Assembly (NCBI GenBank): GCA_944388385.1
Contig: CALXIO010000013.1
Location: 1 to 64,000 of the forward strand
Reading direction: 5' to 3'
Length of the DNA stretch: 64,000 nt
Origin: an uncultured Ruminiclostridium sp.
GTDB taxonomy: Bacteria > Bacillota > Clostridia > Oscillospirales > Ruminococcaceae
A program made the position numbers and the translations under genes. The notes below the pieces were generated by a model, which saw only the letters and a list, made by a program, of their open reading frames with translations, ran no database searches and was not told the origin of the DNA. Positions 7,186 through 18,721 of the stretch are shown piece by piece. The first letter of the stretch is position 1, and each line of letters begins with the position of its first letter.

Positions 7186-9942
7186 TCAATCCTCGCCTAA
7201 CTTTAACGCCTTGTTTATATTTATCTTGCGTATCAAAGCACCGAGGATAGCAAATCCGCCTATAAGCATTATTGCTATAAGGATGTATATCTTTATATAG
7301 TCGCTCTGCATTGCCGCTACTCTGAAGGGGGGTATCTGATCGTTCACCGCATACATATTCTGGAACAGGGGTACAAAAAGATCACTTACAAATCCGCCTA
7401 TTACAAAGGCGCAGGCAATGGATACTCCCGATACCAAAAGCTGTTCATAGCCAAGTATTCCTATTATTTCCCTGAAGGAAATACCCATAGCCCTTAAAAT
7501 ACCGAATTGCAGAGTCCTTCCCTTAATAGACAGTATCCAGTAAATTAAAAAACCTATAATAGTCATTACCATGATTATGATAAAGCCTAAGGTCAATGCC
7601 CCGTTCATACCCTGTAATGAGGGGTCGGTCTTTTCCTCTATAAGCATCTGGGAGCTGTCCTTTATGCTTTCTAAAGGAAGACGGGATTTACTTATGCTGT
7701 CATATAACTGCTGACTTGTGGCGCCATCCTTCATCTTAAGCCATATCTGATAGGGCTCAGGGTCGGTGCGAAGTCTTACATAGTTATAATTCATTACCGC
7801 AAAGTTGCATTTGTTGGGGTTAAGTCCCGGCCAGTAGTCAATAATGGACATAACAGTAGCGTCCACCACATCATTACCGCCCCATTTAAGGGCAACCGCA
7901 TCTCCTATGGAAAGTCCGAACTGCTCTGCAAGTCCGGTGGAGATAAGCACACCGCTTCTGCCCTCCACTAAGGCATTACAATAATTCCACCAATGGATGG
8001 GAAGCAGGTCATTTCTGAACCAGGCGGTCTGTGCGAATTTATCCGGCTCTATTGCCATAAGGGTAAATTCCTGTCTTTCCCCCTTGAAGGTGACATTTTC
8101 ATTTACCAGTACCTTAGTGGCAATTTCCACGCCGTCAAGATTTTCATATCGCTCAAAGTCGGTTTCCACATAGTTTCTCTCCCCGTCCTCTGAGGAGGTC
8201 ATGGAATATTCCGTCAATACCACATCTGCGCCGTTTTCATAATAGATACGGTCGCTGATGTTGTTGTTTATCGCTCTTGCTGTATTTGCTGAAAATAAGC
8301 CAAAGGAGAAGGTCATTACAAGGAACATCATAAGAAATCTTTCCTTGCCTCCCTGTGAACGGCATACCGTGGTAATAGCCATATACTGGGAGGGACTCCA
8401 GAAGCGTCTGAAGGCATAGTACACCACTCTTAAAAGATAGGGGTAAACTCTTATAAATAAAAGTCCGAAGCCTAATATCATAAGGGTGGAGAATACAAAC
8501 AGCATGGGGTCAAGCTCTCCTGTGGGCTCAAAGGTACCCTCGGAAATCTGTGCTGTAAGATTTAAGGAATAGAAATATAAAAATCCGAATCCGCAAAGTA
8601 AAAGTATAATATCAACACCGCATTTTTCCCATAATGCCATTTTTACTACCTTTGTACGGCTTTGCTTATACTGTACAATGGTGAGCTTTGAGGCAGGAAT
8701 AATGGGTATCATGGTGGTAACAAAGAATACCACCACCGCAAGAAGTGCATAAAGCACACTTACAGAGGTTATTTTTGCCGCAATTCCCGTGCGGTTTACA
8801 AACTCTAAAAATCCGTTGGATACACCTAAAAACTGGCACAGGCACAGTCCTATAAAGGGGGCGGCGACTAAGGTTATAACACCTAAAATTCCCGCCTCTG
8901 CGGCATAAAGCCCGAATATCTGAAGTGAGCTTGAGCCACGGCTTTTAAGTACCGCTATTTCATTTCTTTCCCTGTCTACATTAAGCTGAGATACCATAAA
9001 GAGGTAAAATGCCAGCATAACCATGGCAGGAATTTGTAATATCCATAATATACGGGTGAGCTTTTCTGCTCTTTCGGTATAGGCATTAAGTATATCCGAT
9101 ACAGAGAACTGATAAGCATAGCCCTTGCTTTGATATATGCCCTGATCCGCTGAAAGCTCGGCTGTAATATTGCTTATCCTGTTCATGTCAATAGACTGAT
9201 AGTCAAGGGCATACTGCCTTGTAACGGAGGTTATATTAAATACTCCCCCCGGGATAAGGGTATTTACGGCAAGATCATAATCAATAAAGAAGGCATTATG
9301 ATAGCTGTCCATGGTTTCTGCCCAGTAGCTGTCATTGTCGGTAAGCTGTTCATATACACCGGTTATCTCAATGTAATAGGGCTCAGTGGTGGTTGATAAG
9401 GACTTTACCTTATACTTTGTACCTATGTTTATTTCAAGGGTTCTTAATGCCTCCTCACTTGCAAGGCCCTGGTAAACTCCGTCTACCGGGGTAGCTGAGG
9501 GCATTTCGCCTCTTACCAGCTTTATATGATCCGTAAAGCCCTTCATGGCAATAGTTTTCATACGAGTGGAACGTTCCTTGCCGTCCTTTTCTCCGTATAC
9601 AACATAGGTATTATTGTCAAGAATGGTTATCTTCTCCTGTGAGGGGGGTATACCGATAGCGGAAATTCTGCTGTCGGTATCGCTTATGATACCGTTTATG
9701 AAATTACTCTGATCCCCGGGGGCTGTGCCTAAGGCAAGCTCGCCGGTTACGGTATAAAGACCGGGGAATTTTCCGGTATCAAGCTGGTACTGCTCCATAT
9801 CCTTTATCAGCATACGCTGTAATGAAGCGTCCATATATATTGGTATGGTACTCATCATACCTGCCGCCATTAAAAAGCCGATAAGCAGGCATAATACCAT
9901 CCACTTTGTATTGCGCATCTTGCGCCATAACAATGTAAACAT
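7186..9942 (-). CDS. FtsX/MacB-type ABC permease, large duplicated form
   Basis: 918 residues. A first membrane helix (WMVLCLLIGFLMAAGMMS) is followed by a large extracytoplasmic domain of about 250 residues and three helices with the cytosolic motif NVDRERNEIAVLKSRGSS, typical of FtsX-like permeases. The half is then repeated: more helices, a second extracytoplasmic domain and a C-terminal three-helix FtsX bundle with GILRAMGISFREI. Known: such permeases move lipids, lipoproteins or peptides out of the membrane, or transmit force to outer proteins, driven by a separate ATPase. That ATPase gene is not next to it. The HlyD-like gene is 17 bases upstream. Substrate unknown. Confidence 0.85.
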   Translation of the reverse strand: MFTLLWRKMRNTKWMVLCLLIGFLMAAGMMSTIPIYMDASLQRMLIKDMEQYQLDTGKFPGLYTVTGELALGTAPGDQSNFINGIISDTDSRISAIGIPPSQEKITILDNNTYVVYGEKDGKERSTRMKTIAMKGFTDHIKLVRGEMPSATPVDGVYQGLASEEALRTLEINIGTKYKVKSLSTTTEPYYIEITGVYEQLTDNDSYWAETMDSYHNAFFIDYDLAVNTLIPGGVFNITSVTRQYALDYQSIDMNRISNITAELSADQGIYQSKGYAYQFSVSDILNAYTERAEKLTRILWILQIPAMVMLAFYLFMVSQLNVDRERNEIAVLKSRGSSSLQIFGLYAAEAGILGVITLVAAPFIGLCLCQFLGVSNGFLEFVNRTGIAAKITSVSVLYALLAVVVFFVTTMIPIIPASKLTIVQYKQSRTKVVKMALWEKCGVDIILLLCGFGFLYFYSLNLTAQISEGTFEPTGELDPMLFVFSTLMILGFGLLFIRVYPYLLRVVYYAFRRFWSPSQYMAITTVCRSQGGKERFLMMFLVMTFSFGLFSANTARAINNNISDRIYYENGADVVLTEYSMTSSEDGERNYVETDFERYENLDGVEIATKVLVNENVTFKGERQEFTLMAIEPDKFAQTAWFRNDLLPIHWWNYCNALVEGRSGVLISTGLAEQFGLSIGDAVALKWGGNDVVDATVMSIIDYWPGLNPNKCNFAVMNYNYVRLRTDPEPYQIWLKMKDGATSQQLYDSISKSRLPLESIKDSSQMLIEEKTDPSLQGMNGALTLGFIIIMVMTIIGFLIYWILSIKGRTLQFGILRAMGISFREIIGILGYEQLLVSGVSIACAFVIGGFVSDLFVPLFQNMYAVNDQIPPFRVAAMQSDYIKIYILIAIMLIGGFAILGALIRKININKALKLGED

Positions 9943-9959
9943 AACAATACCTCTTCAGC

Positions 9960-10940
9960 TTATTTTACAACGACCTCGTCGCCCTCATTAACTCCGGAAA
10001 GTATCTGTACCTCTGTGGCGTTGGTAATACCTATCTCAACCTCCACATCTATCTTTTCGCCGTCATGGTAAATCTGTACAAAGGTCTTTCCGTCAAGGGT
10101 ATTTACTATATACTTGGGTATAACAATAGCATCATCTGCCTTGTCTCTTATATAGGTAAGGTCAGCTACCTTGCCAACTTCCGCATAGGAAGGAACATCA
10201 CCCTTAAATTCCGCAAAAACGCTGGTGGTGTCCTCATTTCCCTCTGCCTTTGCATCAAGGGGGGTGTAGGTAATAACACCCTCATAGTCGGTTTCCCCTA
10301 TGGTGATAGTAACATCCTGCCCCTTAGTAAACTTTCTTTCCTCGTTTACAGATGCCTTTACAAATATCTTTGTGGGGTCTATTATGGTGGCTATAACTTC
10401 ATAAGCCTTTACCTCATCCCCGGGATTTATCCTTTCGGTGAAGCTGACAGTGCCGTCCACCGGAGCATATATCTTGGAATTGTCATATTCATTCTGATAC
10501 CGGTCCAGCTTATTCTGCTCTATCTCCACCTGAAGTCTGTCATTTTCACTGCCGGTAGCGGCATAGGTATTCTTAGCCTGCTGTAATTTAAGCTCCTGCT
10601 CGCGCATGGCATAATAAAGATCTCCTGTGTCATACTCCGCTATAAGATCTCCCTGCTTCACCACATCCCCTGCCTGAACATATATCTTCTTTAAGATACC
10701 GTCCTTGCCGGTAAACATACAGTTTTCCTGTACGGATGACATACAGTAGCCTGATGATGCCGCCTTGTCTACTATGGTCTTTTTTACTGCCTTATATGTG
10801 GAATAGGTAACATCCTCTACTTTAAGCACCGGTGGTTCAAGCAGCTTTTCCTCCTCAGGGAAAAAGTAGCAACCGGATAAGCTGCCTGCTGAAATAACAC
10901 AGGCAAGAATAAGCGCCGGAACTGAATATTTTCTTCTCAT
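9960..10940 (-). CDS. HlyD/MacA-like periplasmic-adaptor-type lipoprotein
   Basis: 326 residues with a lipoprotein signal peptide (ALILACVISAGSLSGC, cysteine at about residue 23). It then shows the adaptor plan: first half of a lipoyl-like fold (GILKKIYVQAGDVVKQGDLIAEYDTG), a short coiled coil (about 130-155, QEQELKLQQAK type), the second lipoyl half (IYAPVDGTVSFTERINPGDEV), a beta-barrel and a C-terminal SGVNEGDEVVVK. In Gram-positive bacteria these lipoproteins link an ABC permease to the outside. It is the first gene of the minus-strand run down to 4473. The upstream 245 bases are AT-rich; I find no convincing -35/-10 pair for this strand, only a weak TAAAAT near 11000. Confidence 0.85.
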   Translation of the reverse strand: MRRKYSVPALILACVISAGSLSGCYFFPEEEKLLEPPVLKVEDVTYSTYKAVKKTIVDKAASSGYCMSSVQENCMFTGKDGILKKIYVQAGDVVKQGDLIAEYDTGDLYYAMREQELKLQQAKNTYAATGSENDRLQVEIEQNKLDRYQNEYDNSKIYAPVDGTVSFTERINPGDEVKAYEVIATIIDPTKIFVKASVNEERKFTKGQDVTITIGETDYEGVITYTPLDAKAEGNEDTTSVFAEFKGDVPSYAEVGKVADLTYIRDKADDAIVIPKYIVNTLDGKTFVQIYHDGEKIDVEVEIGITNATEVQILSGVNEGDEVVVK

Positions 10941-11119
10941 GTTTCTTTTCCTTCCTTGCGGTTATAAAACCGTTACACTACTCTAATTTTATCATCTTTT
11001 TATGCGTTTTTCTACTCTTTTTTCAAAATAAACGAATTCCACAATTTTTGTTACAGTTTTTTGTGCATTTTTTACAGTATGTATTTTTTAAATTATAACT
11101 ATTTTTACTATAAAAGGAC

Positions 11120-11148
11120 TTGAATTTATAAGAAAATTTCTGTATAAT
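11120..11148 (+). promoter_or_regulatory. pyrG promoter
   Basis: TTGAAT (11120-11125), 17 bases, TATAAT (11143-11148). The early transcribed bases do not begin with the G run used for CTP-sensing reiterative initiation in Bacillus pyrG, and no attenuator hairpin is present in the short leader. Confidence 0.75.
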
Positions 11149-11167
11149 AAAGAGTAGAGTTTTTTAA

Positions 11168-12799
<1,632 letters not shown>

Positions 12800-12807
12800 A
12801 AATCCTT

Positions 12808-12828
12808 CCGCCTGTTTTATACAGGCGG
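12808..12828 (+). terminator. Hairpin after pyrG
   Basis: 7-bp stem CCGCCTG/CAGGCGG followed by CTTTTA. The U tract is short, so termination may be partial and allow read-through into ppk1. Confidence 0.65.
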
Positions 12829-12926
12829 CTTTTACCATAAATGATAATTACCTGAGTTTCTGTTTTCTTTCGCTTACAACTTGAAAACAGGCACAACAAA
12901 TGGCGGTAAACCCGCAAGAGGTATTT

Positions 12927-15053
12927 ATGACACAGGAAAATATTTATGACAACCGTGAGCTTTCTTGGCTCAAATTCAACCAGCGCGTACTTGAAGAGGC
13001 ACAGGACAATAATGTTCCCCTCTTTGAAAGACTGCGCTTCGTATCCATCTTCTGCAGTAACTTAGACGAATTTTTCATGGTTCGTGTAGGCTCTCTGTAT
13101 GACCAGATGCTTGTTGACCCCGGCAAAAAGGAAAACAAGACCGGACTTACCTCCGGTGAACAGCTTGAAAAAATAGCTGAAAGGGTAAGAGAATTACTGG
13201 TGGTAAAGGATTCAGCATTTGCTGATATTATGAAGAGCCTTTCCCCTTACGCACAGTACACAAAGCCCTCAGATCTTAACGGAGATGACAAGCTGTTTAT
13301 GCAGCTTTTCTTTGAGCGTGAGATAATGCCCCTTTTATCTCCCGGGGTAATTGATAAGACTCACCCCTTCCCCTTCCTTAAAAACAGGACGGTGTATATA
13401 GGTGCGTTGCTTCACTCAAAGAACAGTGACAGCAAGAAAAAATCCATCTTAGGTATAGTAAATGCCGAGGCAGGCAGAGATTTCCCCAGGGTTATTTTCC
13501 TTCCCGGCGAAAAGAAGAGATTTTTACTTTGTGAGGATGTTATTCTTTTCTTTGCGGATATGCTTTTCCCCAATTACTATATCGAAAACCGCTGTATATT
13601 CAGAGTTACAAGAAATGCGGATATTGACGCTAATGAGGCGCTTTATGACCATGACATGGATTTCAGAAATGTTATGGAGGAGCTTTGTAAGAAGAGAAAG
13701 AAATTAACTCCCGTAAGATGTGAGTTTTCCTATGACGCTTCCGCTGAGCTTGTAAAGAGAATGACCGGTGAATTAGAGCTTCACCAGAGATATACCTATC
13801 TTCAGAGCTGTCCACTTGATATGGACTTTTTAGGCTCTCTTGAGGATAAGCTGGAGGAAAACAAGGAGCTTTTCTATGAGCCTGTATCTCCCCAGAACTC
13901 AATTATGGTAAATCCCTATGAGTCTATGTTTACACAGCTTTCCCAGAAGGATATTTTACTTTCCTATCCATATAATAAGTTCAAGGGCTTTCTGACCCTG
14001 CTTAATGAGGCGGCGGATGATCCTTATGTTTCTTCTATCAAGATCACCCTTTACAGAGTGGCAAGAAACAGCGAGATCGTAAGCGCCCTTATAAGAGCCG
14101 CAGAAAACGGAAAGTCTGTACTTGCCTTAGTTGAATTAAGAGCAAGGTTTGACGAGGAAAACAATATCGGCTGGAGTAAGAAAATGGAGGAGGCAGGCGT
14201 TAAGATCATATACGGTCTTGATGCCCTGAAGGTACATTCTAAGCTGCTTCTTATTACAAGAAAGACAGGTAATTCAATTAAATACTTTACCCAGATAGGT
14301 ACAGGTAACTATAACGAAAAGACCTCAAAGCTTTATACCGACCTTACGCTTATGACCTCCGACAAGGATATAGGTGCTGATGCCAGCATGGTATTTAATG
14401 CCCTGTCCTTATCCTCCACGGTAGAAAGCACAAATCAGCTTTTGGTTGCCCCCAGATGCCTTAAATCCCGTATTGTTGAGATGATCGACACAGAGATTAC
14501 AAGAGGTGCTGACGGCTATATCGGTATCAAGATGAATTCCCTTACAGATAAGGACATTATTGATAAGCTGATTGAGGCAAGCTGCCAGGGTGTAAAGATA
14601 GAGCTTATTATTAGAGGTATCTGCTGTCTTATTGCAGGGGTAAAGGGCTATACAGAAAATATAACCGTTACTTCCATTGTAGGCAGATTTTTGGAGCACA
14701 GCAGAATATATATCTTCGGCAAGGACGAAAGAAGAAAGGTATATATCTCCTCTGCTGACTTTATGACAAGAAATACCGAAAGGCGTGTTGAGGTAGCAGT
14801 GCCCCTTAATGACAAGGCTATTGCAGACAGGGCTGTAGGTATATTCAATGATATGCTTAAGGATAATGTAAAGGCAAGAGTTCAGTGCAATGACGGTATT
14901 TACCGCCATAAGGAAAGAAAAGAGGGCGAGGAGCCCTTTGAGGTCCACAAGGAATTCTACAAGCAGGCCTATGAGGAGGCAGAACAGGCGGCAAGATTAT
15001 ATAAGCCTCCCAGACAGTCCTTCTTTACAAAGATCAAGAATTTATTTAAATAA
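12927..15053 (+). CDS. ppk1: Polyphosphate kinase 1
   Basis: Start set at 12927 (MTQENIYDNRELSW), which has AAGAGG upstream and matches the usual PPK1 beginning; the ATG at 12900 lacks a ribosome site. 708 residues. Family signatures are present: NRELSWLKFNQRVLEEA, ALVELRARFDEENN, KVHSKLLLITRK with the phosphorylated histidine of the first phospholipase-D-like domain, and LEHSRIYIFG in the second. It makes long-chain polyphosphate from ATP reversibly and is membrane associated in other bacteria. A C-terminal lysine/glutamate-rich tail follows. It sits between pyrG and polA. Confidence 0.95.
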   Translation: MTQENIYDNRELSWLKFNQRVLEEAQDNNVPLFERLRFVSIFCSNLDEFFMVRVGSLYDQMLVDPGKKENKTGLTSGEQLEKIAERVRELLVVKDSAFADIMKSLSPYAQYTKPSDLNGDDKLFMQLFFEREIMPLLSPGVIDKTHPFPFLKNRTVYIGALLHSKNSDSKKKSILGIVNAEAGRDFPRVIFLPGEKKRFLLCEDVILFFADMLFPNYYIENRCIFRVTRNADIDANEALYDHDMDFRNVMEELCKKRKKLTPVRCEFSYDASAELVKRMTGELELHQRYTYLQSCPLDMDFLGSLEDKLEENKELFYEPVSPQNSIMVNPYESMFTQLSQKDILLSYPYNKFKGFLTLLNEAADDPYVSSIKITLYRVARNSEIVSALIRAAENGKSVLALVELRARFDEENNIGWSKKMEEAGVKIIYGLDALKVHSKLLLITRKTGNSIKYFTQIGTGNYNEKTSKLYTDLTLMTSDKDIGADASMVFNALSLSSTVESTNQLLVAPRCLKSRIVEMIDTEITRGADGYIGIKMNSLTDKDIIDKLIEASCQGVKIELIIRGICCLIAGVKGYTENITVTSIVGRFLEHSRIYIFGKDERRKVYISSADFMTRNTERRVEVAVPLNDKAIADRAVGIFNDMLKDNVKARVQCNDGIYRHKERKEGEEPFEVHKEFYKQAYEEAEQAARLYKPPRQSFFTKIKNLFK

Positions 15054-15109
15054 GTAATGCTAAGGGGCGGCAGTTGTCGTCCCTGTTTTTCTATGAAAGG
15101 TGAGATATT

Positions 15110-17590
15110 ATGAAACTACTTGTAATTGACGGTAACAGTATATTAAACCGTGCCTTTTACGGTATCCGTGTGCTTACCAATACAAAGGGCTTTCCCACCA
15201 ATGCCATAACCGGATTTTTAAATATTCTGTTTAAGCTGGAAAATGACATTCAGCCTGACAGAATAGCTGTGGCATTTGACCTTAAGGCTCCCACCTTACG
15301 TCATAAGATGTATGACGGCTATAAGGCAACAAGAAAGGGTATGCCTGAGGAGCTTGCTTTGCAGCTTCCCAAGGTTAAGGAAATACTTGTGGCTATGGGT
15401 ATAAGCATTGTGGAATGTGAGGGCTATGAGGCGGATGATATACTGGGTACATTATCCTCTGTATGTGCAAAAGAGGGTGGCAAGTGTGTAATATCCACCG
15501 GTGACAGGGATTCATTCCAGCTTGTAAATGACAATGTTACAGTCCGTCTTGCAAAGACTAAGGAGGATATTCTCTACACCCCGGACAAGATAATGGAGGA
15601 ATACGGCGTTACCCCCTTACAAATGATAGAGGTTAAGGCTCTTATGGGGGATTCAAGCGATAATATTCCCGGTGTTGCAGGTATCGGTGAGAAAACCGCC
15701 CTGTCCCTTATACAGAATTTCGGCTCGGTGGACGGGGTATATGAGAATATAAATTCCGATAAGATAACAAAGGGAGTAAGGGCAAAATTAGAGGCAGGAA
15801 AGGATTCCTGCTATATGAGTAAGGAGCTTGCCATAATAAATCTTTCTGCCCCTGTTGATACCGACCTTTCCCACTATGTAAAAAAAGCCCCGGATAACAA
15901 TGCCTTAGCTGCCATAATGACCGACCTTGAAATGTTTACCACCCTTAAAAAATTAGGGGTAAAGCCTGCGGAAATAAAGGACGATACGGTAGCTACCAAG
16001 ACTGAGAGTGAAATTCCTAAAATGCCTGAGGGTATTCTTATTTATAAATACAGGGATGAATATTATGCCCTTGATGATAAGGCAAAAAGAATAGATAACA
16101 ATTCCCTTTTTGAAATATTACAAAATAACAGCCCTAAGTATACCTTTGATTTAAAGCAGGCTATTTCCGATTGCGGCTGTGATAAGCCCTGCAATATTAT
16201 TTCCGATATTACTTTAGCCTGCTATCTTGCAAACCCGGATATGGCGGATAATGACACAGAAAAGCTGTGCCTTATGTACGGGGTAAAATTACAGGATGAA
16301 AATGCAGAGGAATACGGAAACACCCTTAAAGCCCTTTGCGGTGTGCTTTATAACAGGCTTTGTGATGACAACAGCGTAAATGTGCTTAAGGATATAGAAA
16401 TCCCTCTTGCAAATGTGCTTGTTTCTATGGAGCGCCTTGGTATCAAGGTAAATAAGGAGGGCATTATTTCCTTTGGGGAAATGCTTAATGCTAAGATTGA
16501 GGAAACCGCCGGCAGGATATATGATATAGCCGGAGAAAAATTCAACATCGGCTCACCTAAACAGCTTGGTGTAATTCTCTTTGAAAAGTTAGGGCTACCC
16601 TCCGGGAAAAAGACAAAAACCGGATACTCCACCAATGCGGAAACCTTAGAGGCGCTTTATGATAAAAGCCCCATGATCCCCCTTATAATGGAATACCGCA
16701 GTATGACAAAGCTGTCAGGTACCTATGTGGAGGGACTTTTAAAGGTTATAGGGGAGGACGGCAGAATACATTCCACCTTTAAGCAGACTGAAACCAGAAC
16801 CGGAAGAATTTCCAGCGCTGAGCCTAATATTCAGAATATCCCGGTGAGAACTGAGCTTGGACGACAGATGAGAAAATTCTTTGTGGCAAAGGAGGGCTAC
16901 AGCTTTGTGGATGCGGACTATTCACAGATTGAGCTAAGGGTGCTTGCCCATATTTCCGATGATGAAATTATGAAGAAGGCATTTAAGGATAATGTGGATA
17001 TTCACACCATGACCGCCTCCCAGGTATTTAATCAGCCCATAGAATGGGTAACTAAGGATATGAGAAGAAAGGCAAAGGCGGTAAACTTCGGCATAGTATA
17101 CGGCATAGGACCCTTTTCTTTAGGTAAGGATATAGGGGTTTCAATGTATGAGGCTAAGAGGTACATTGAGGGGTATCTTCAAAAATACAGTAATGTTGAT
17201 AAGTACATGAAGGATATAGTAAGCTCCGCTACCGATACCGGATATGTTACCACCCTTTTCGGCAGAAGAAGATATATCAAGGAATTAGCCGCTAAGAATA
17301 AGGTATTACAGGCATTGGGAAAGCGTATTGCCATGAACACACCTATTCAGGGTACTGCGGCGGATATTATAAAGATCGCCATGGTAAAGGTTTATGACAG
17401 GCTTTTAAAGGAACAGCTTGATGCAAGGCTTGTTTTACAGGTACACGATGAGCTTATTATAGAGGCAAAGGACGAAATTGCAAATAAGGTAGCAGATATA
17501 TTAAAGGAAGAAATGGAGAATGCCGTAAAATTATCCGTGCCCTTAACGGTGGATGTAAGTATCGGCAAAACCTGGTATGACACTCATTGA
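15110..17590 (+). CDS. polA: DNA polymerase I
   Basis: 826 residues. The N-terminal 5'-3' nuclease is complete (LLVIDGNSILNRAFYG, EGYEADDILGT, ALMGDSSDNIPGVAGIG). The middle domain has lost the DxE catalytic residues of the 3'-5' proofreading exonuclease (residues about 300-420), as in most Firmicutes. The polymerase domain has motif A (DADYSQIELRVLAH), motif B (RRKAKAVNFGIVYGIG) and motif C (LQVHDELIIEA). Role: gap filling and primer removal in replication and repair. The end overlaps rimI by 14 bases, so the two are translated from one message. Confidence 0.97.
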   Translation: MKLLVIDGNSILNRAFYGIRVLTNTKGFPTNAITGFLNILFKLENDIQPDRIAVAFDLKAPTLRHKMYDGYKATRKGMPEELALQLPKVKEILVAMGISIVECEGYEADDILGTLSSVCAKEGGKCVISTGDRDSFQLVNDNVTVRLAKTKEDILYTPDKIMEEYGVTPLQMIEVKALMGDSSDNIPGVAGIGEKTALSLIQNFGSVDGVYENINSDKITKGVRAKLEAGKDSCYMSKELAIINLSAPVDTDLSHYVKKAPDNNALAAIMTDLEMFTTLKKLGVKPAEIKDDTVATKTESEIPKMPEGILIYKYRDEYYALDDKAKRIDNNSLFEILQNNSPKYTFDLKQAISDCGCDKPCNIISDITLACYLANPDMADNDTEKLCLMYGVKLQDENAEEYGNTLKALCGVLYNRLCDDNSVNVLKDIEIPLANVLVSMERLGIKVNKEGIISFGEMLNAKIEETAGRIYDIAGEKFNIGSPKQLGVILFEKLGLPSGKKTKTGYSTNAETLEALYDKSPMIPLIMEYRSMTKLSGTYVEGLLKVIGEDGRIHSTFKQTETRTGRISSAEPNIQNIPVRTELGRQMRKFFVAKEGYSFVDADYSQIELRVLAHISDDEIMKKAFKDNVDIHTMTASQVFNQPIEWVTKDMRRKAKAVNFGIVYGIGPFSLGKDIGVSMYEAKRYIEGYLQKYSNVDKYMKDIVSSATDTGYVTTLFGRRRYIKELAAKNKVLQALGKRIAMNTPIQGTAADIIKIAMVKVYDRLLKEQLDARLVLQVHDELIIEAKDEIANKVADILKEEMENAVKLSVPLTVDVSIGKTWYDTH

Positions 17591-18014
17591 TAAATCCGGC
17601 TTTAATGATAAAACAGCCTCTGATGTGGCGGAAATTGAAAAATCCTGCTTTGATGACAGCTGGAGCAAGGAAAGTATAATTTCCACGGTAAACAGCGAAT
17701 TTTCGGTATTTTTTGCCCTTTATGAAGATAACAACATAGCAGGCTATGTTATAGGGAATATTGCCGCTGATGAATGTGAGCTGTACAGAATAGCGGTTTT
17801 AAAGGAATATCGCCGCCGCGGTTACGGAGATGTGCTTATGAAGGCCTTTACAGACTGTGCTTATAAAAGGGGTGCAGGCTCTGTATTTTTAGAGGTGAGA
17901 AGTAAAAATACCCCTGCAAGAAGCCTGTATGAAAAATGGGGCTTTTCCCTTATAGCTACCCGAAAAAATTATTATAAAAACCCCACCGACAACGGTGAAA
18001 TTTACAGGAAATAA
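17577..18014 (+). CDS. rimI: GNAT acetyltransferase, RimI type
   Basis: 145 residues. The acetyl-CoA binding motif A (LYRIAVLKEYRRRGYGDVL) and the following NTPARSLYEKWGF are typical of RimI, which acetylates the N-terminal alanine of ribosomal protein S18. The family is broad, so the exact substrate is not certain. The ATG lies within the last codons of polA. A bidirectional hairpin follows. Confidence 0.85.
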   Translation: MTLIDKSGFNDKTASDVAEIEKSCFDDSWSKESIISTVNSEFSVFFALYEDNNIAGYVIGNIAADECELYRIAVLKEYRRRGYGDVLMKAFTDCAYKRGAGSVFLEVRSKNTPARSLYEKWGFSLIATRKNYYKNPTDNGEIYRK

Positions 18015-18021
18015 TAACAAG

Positions 18022-18040
18022 GCCTCCCATAAAGGGAGGC
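18022..18040. terminator. Shared hairpin between convergent rimI and comF
   Basis: 7-bp perfect stem GCCTCCC/GGGAGGC with a 5-base loop, directly after both stops. Moderately U-rich on either side (TTAATCTTTA to the right; TTGTTATTATTT on the minus strand). Confidence 0.75.
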
Positions 18041-18721
18041 TTAATCTTTATGTGTGGGGTGAGCAAAGGCAATACAGGTTATGCTTTTTGCTCCCTCATT
18101 TTTTATTATCTTATATATTTCCTTAAAGGTGGTACCTGTGGTGGAAACATCATCCACTATAAGTATTGACTTTCCTTTAAGGCTTGTGTTTTTCTTTAGG
18201 GCATAGCTGCCCTTAAGGTTTTCCTCCCTGCCCTTTTTACCAAGGGTCTTTTGCTGGGCGGTTTTTCTTGTCTTTATAAGGAAGTCATAACAGGGTATGC
18301 CGTATTCCTCACGGATAGTTTGGCATAGCTTTTCTGTCTGGTTATAGCCCCTTTTTGATTTATCCCCTTTATACATGGGTACAGGGATTGTAAGGTCATA
18401 TTCCCCATGTAAAAGGGCGGCCTTTCCTATCTCGGTTGCCATAAAGTCAATGGCTCTGCCGTCCCTGTTTCTTTTGGCGGAATATACCACCGGACTTATA
18501 AAGTCATCATAGTCAGCTACGGTAATTATCCGATAGCCCTCTTTTTCCCTTACTATTATATGGGGAATGTACTTGTCTGTGCAGTTTTCACATATATAGC
18601 CGTTTAATATCACTTCACCGCAAAAAACACAGCGTGGCGGAAAGAACATATCCGCTACGCTGTTTAAAATTCTTTTAAGAAGTGATTTATTACCACATTT
18701 CTCCAATGTCGAAATCCTCAT
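18041..18721 (-). CDS. comF: ComF-family phosphoribosyltransferase-like protein
   Basis: 226 residues. The N-terminal zinc-binding element CVFCG...CENC (about residues 31-47) and the C-terminal phosphoribosyltransferase loop ILIVDDVSTTGTTFKE are both intact, as is the RGYNQ motif. ComF helps single-stranded DNA entry during natural transformation in Bacillus and other species; homologues are common in non-competent bacteria too. Its ATG overlaps the end of the upstream membrane-protein gene by 32 bases, so they form one unit. Confidence 0.9.
   Translation of the reverse strand: MRISTLEKCGNKSLLKRILNSVADMFFPPRCVFCGEVILNGYICENCTDKYIPHIIVREKEGYRIITVADYDDFISPVVYSAKRNRDGRAIDFMATEIGKAALLHGEYDLTIPVPMYKGDKSKRGYNQTEKLCQTIREEYGIPCYDFLIKTRKTAQQKTLGKKGREENLKGSYALKKNTSLKGKSILIVDDVSTTGTTFKEIYKIIKNEGAKSITCIAFAHPTHKD

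Noticed and set aside
15110-17590. Loss of proofreading residues in polA as gene decay
   Set aside because: The inactive 3'-5' domain is normal for Firmicute DNA polymerase I, and the rest of the gene is intact.
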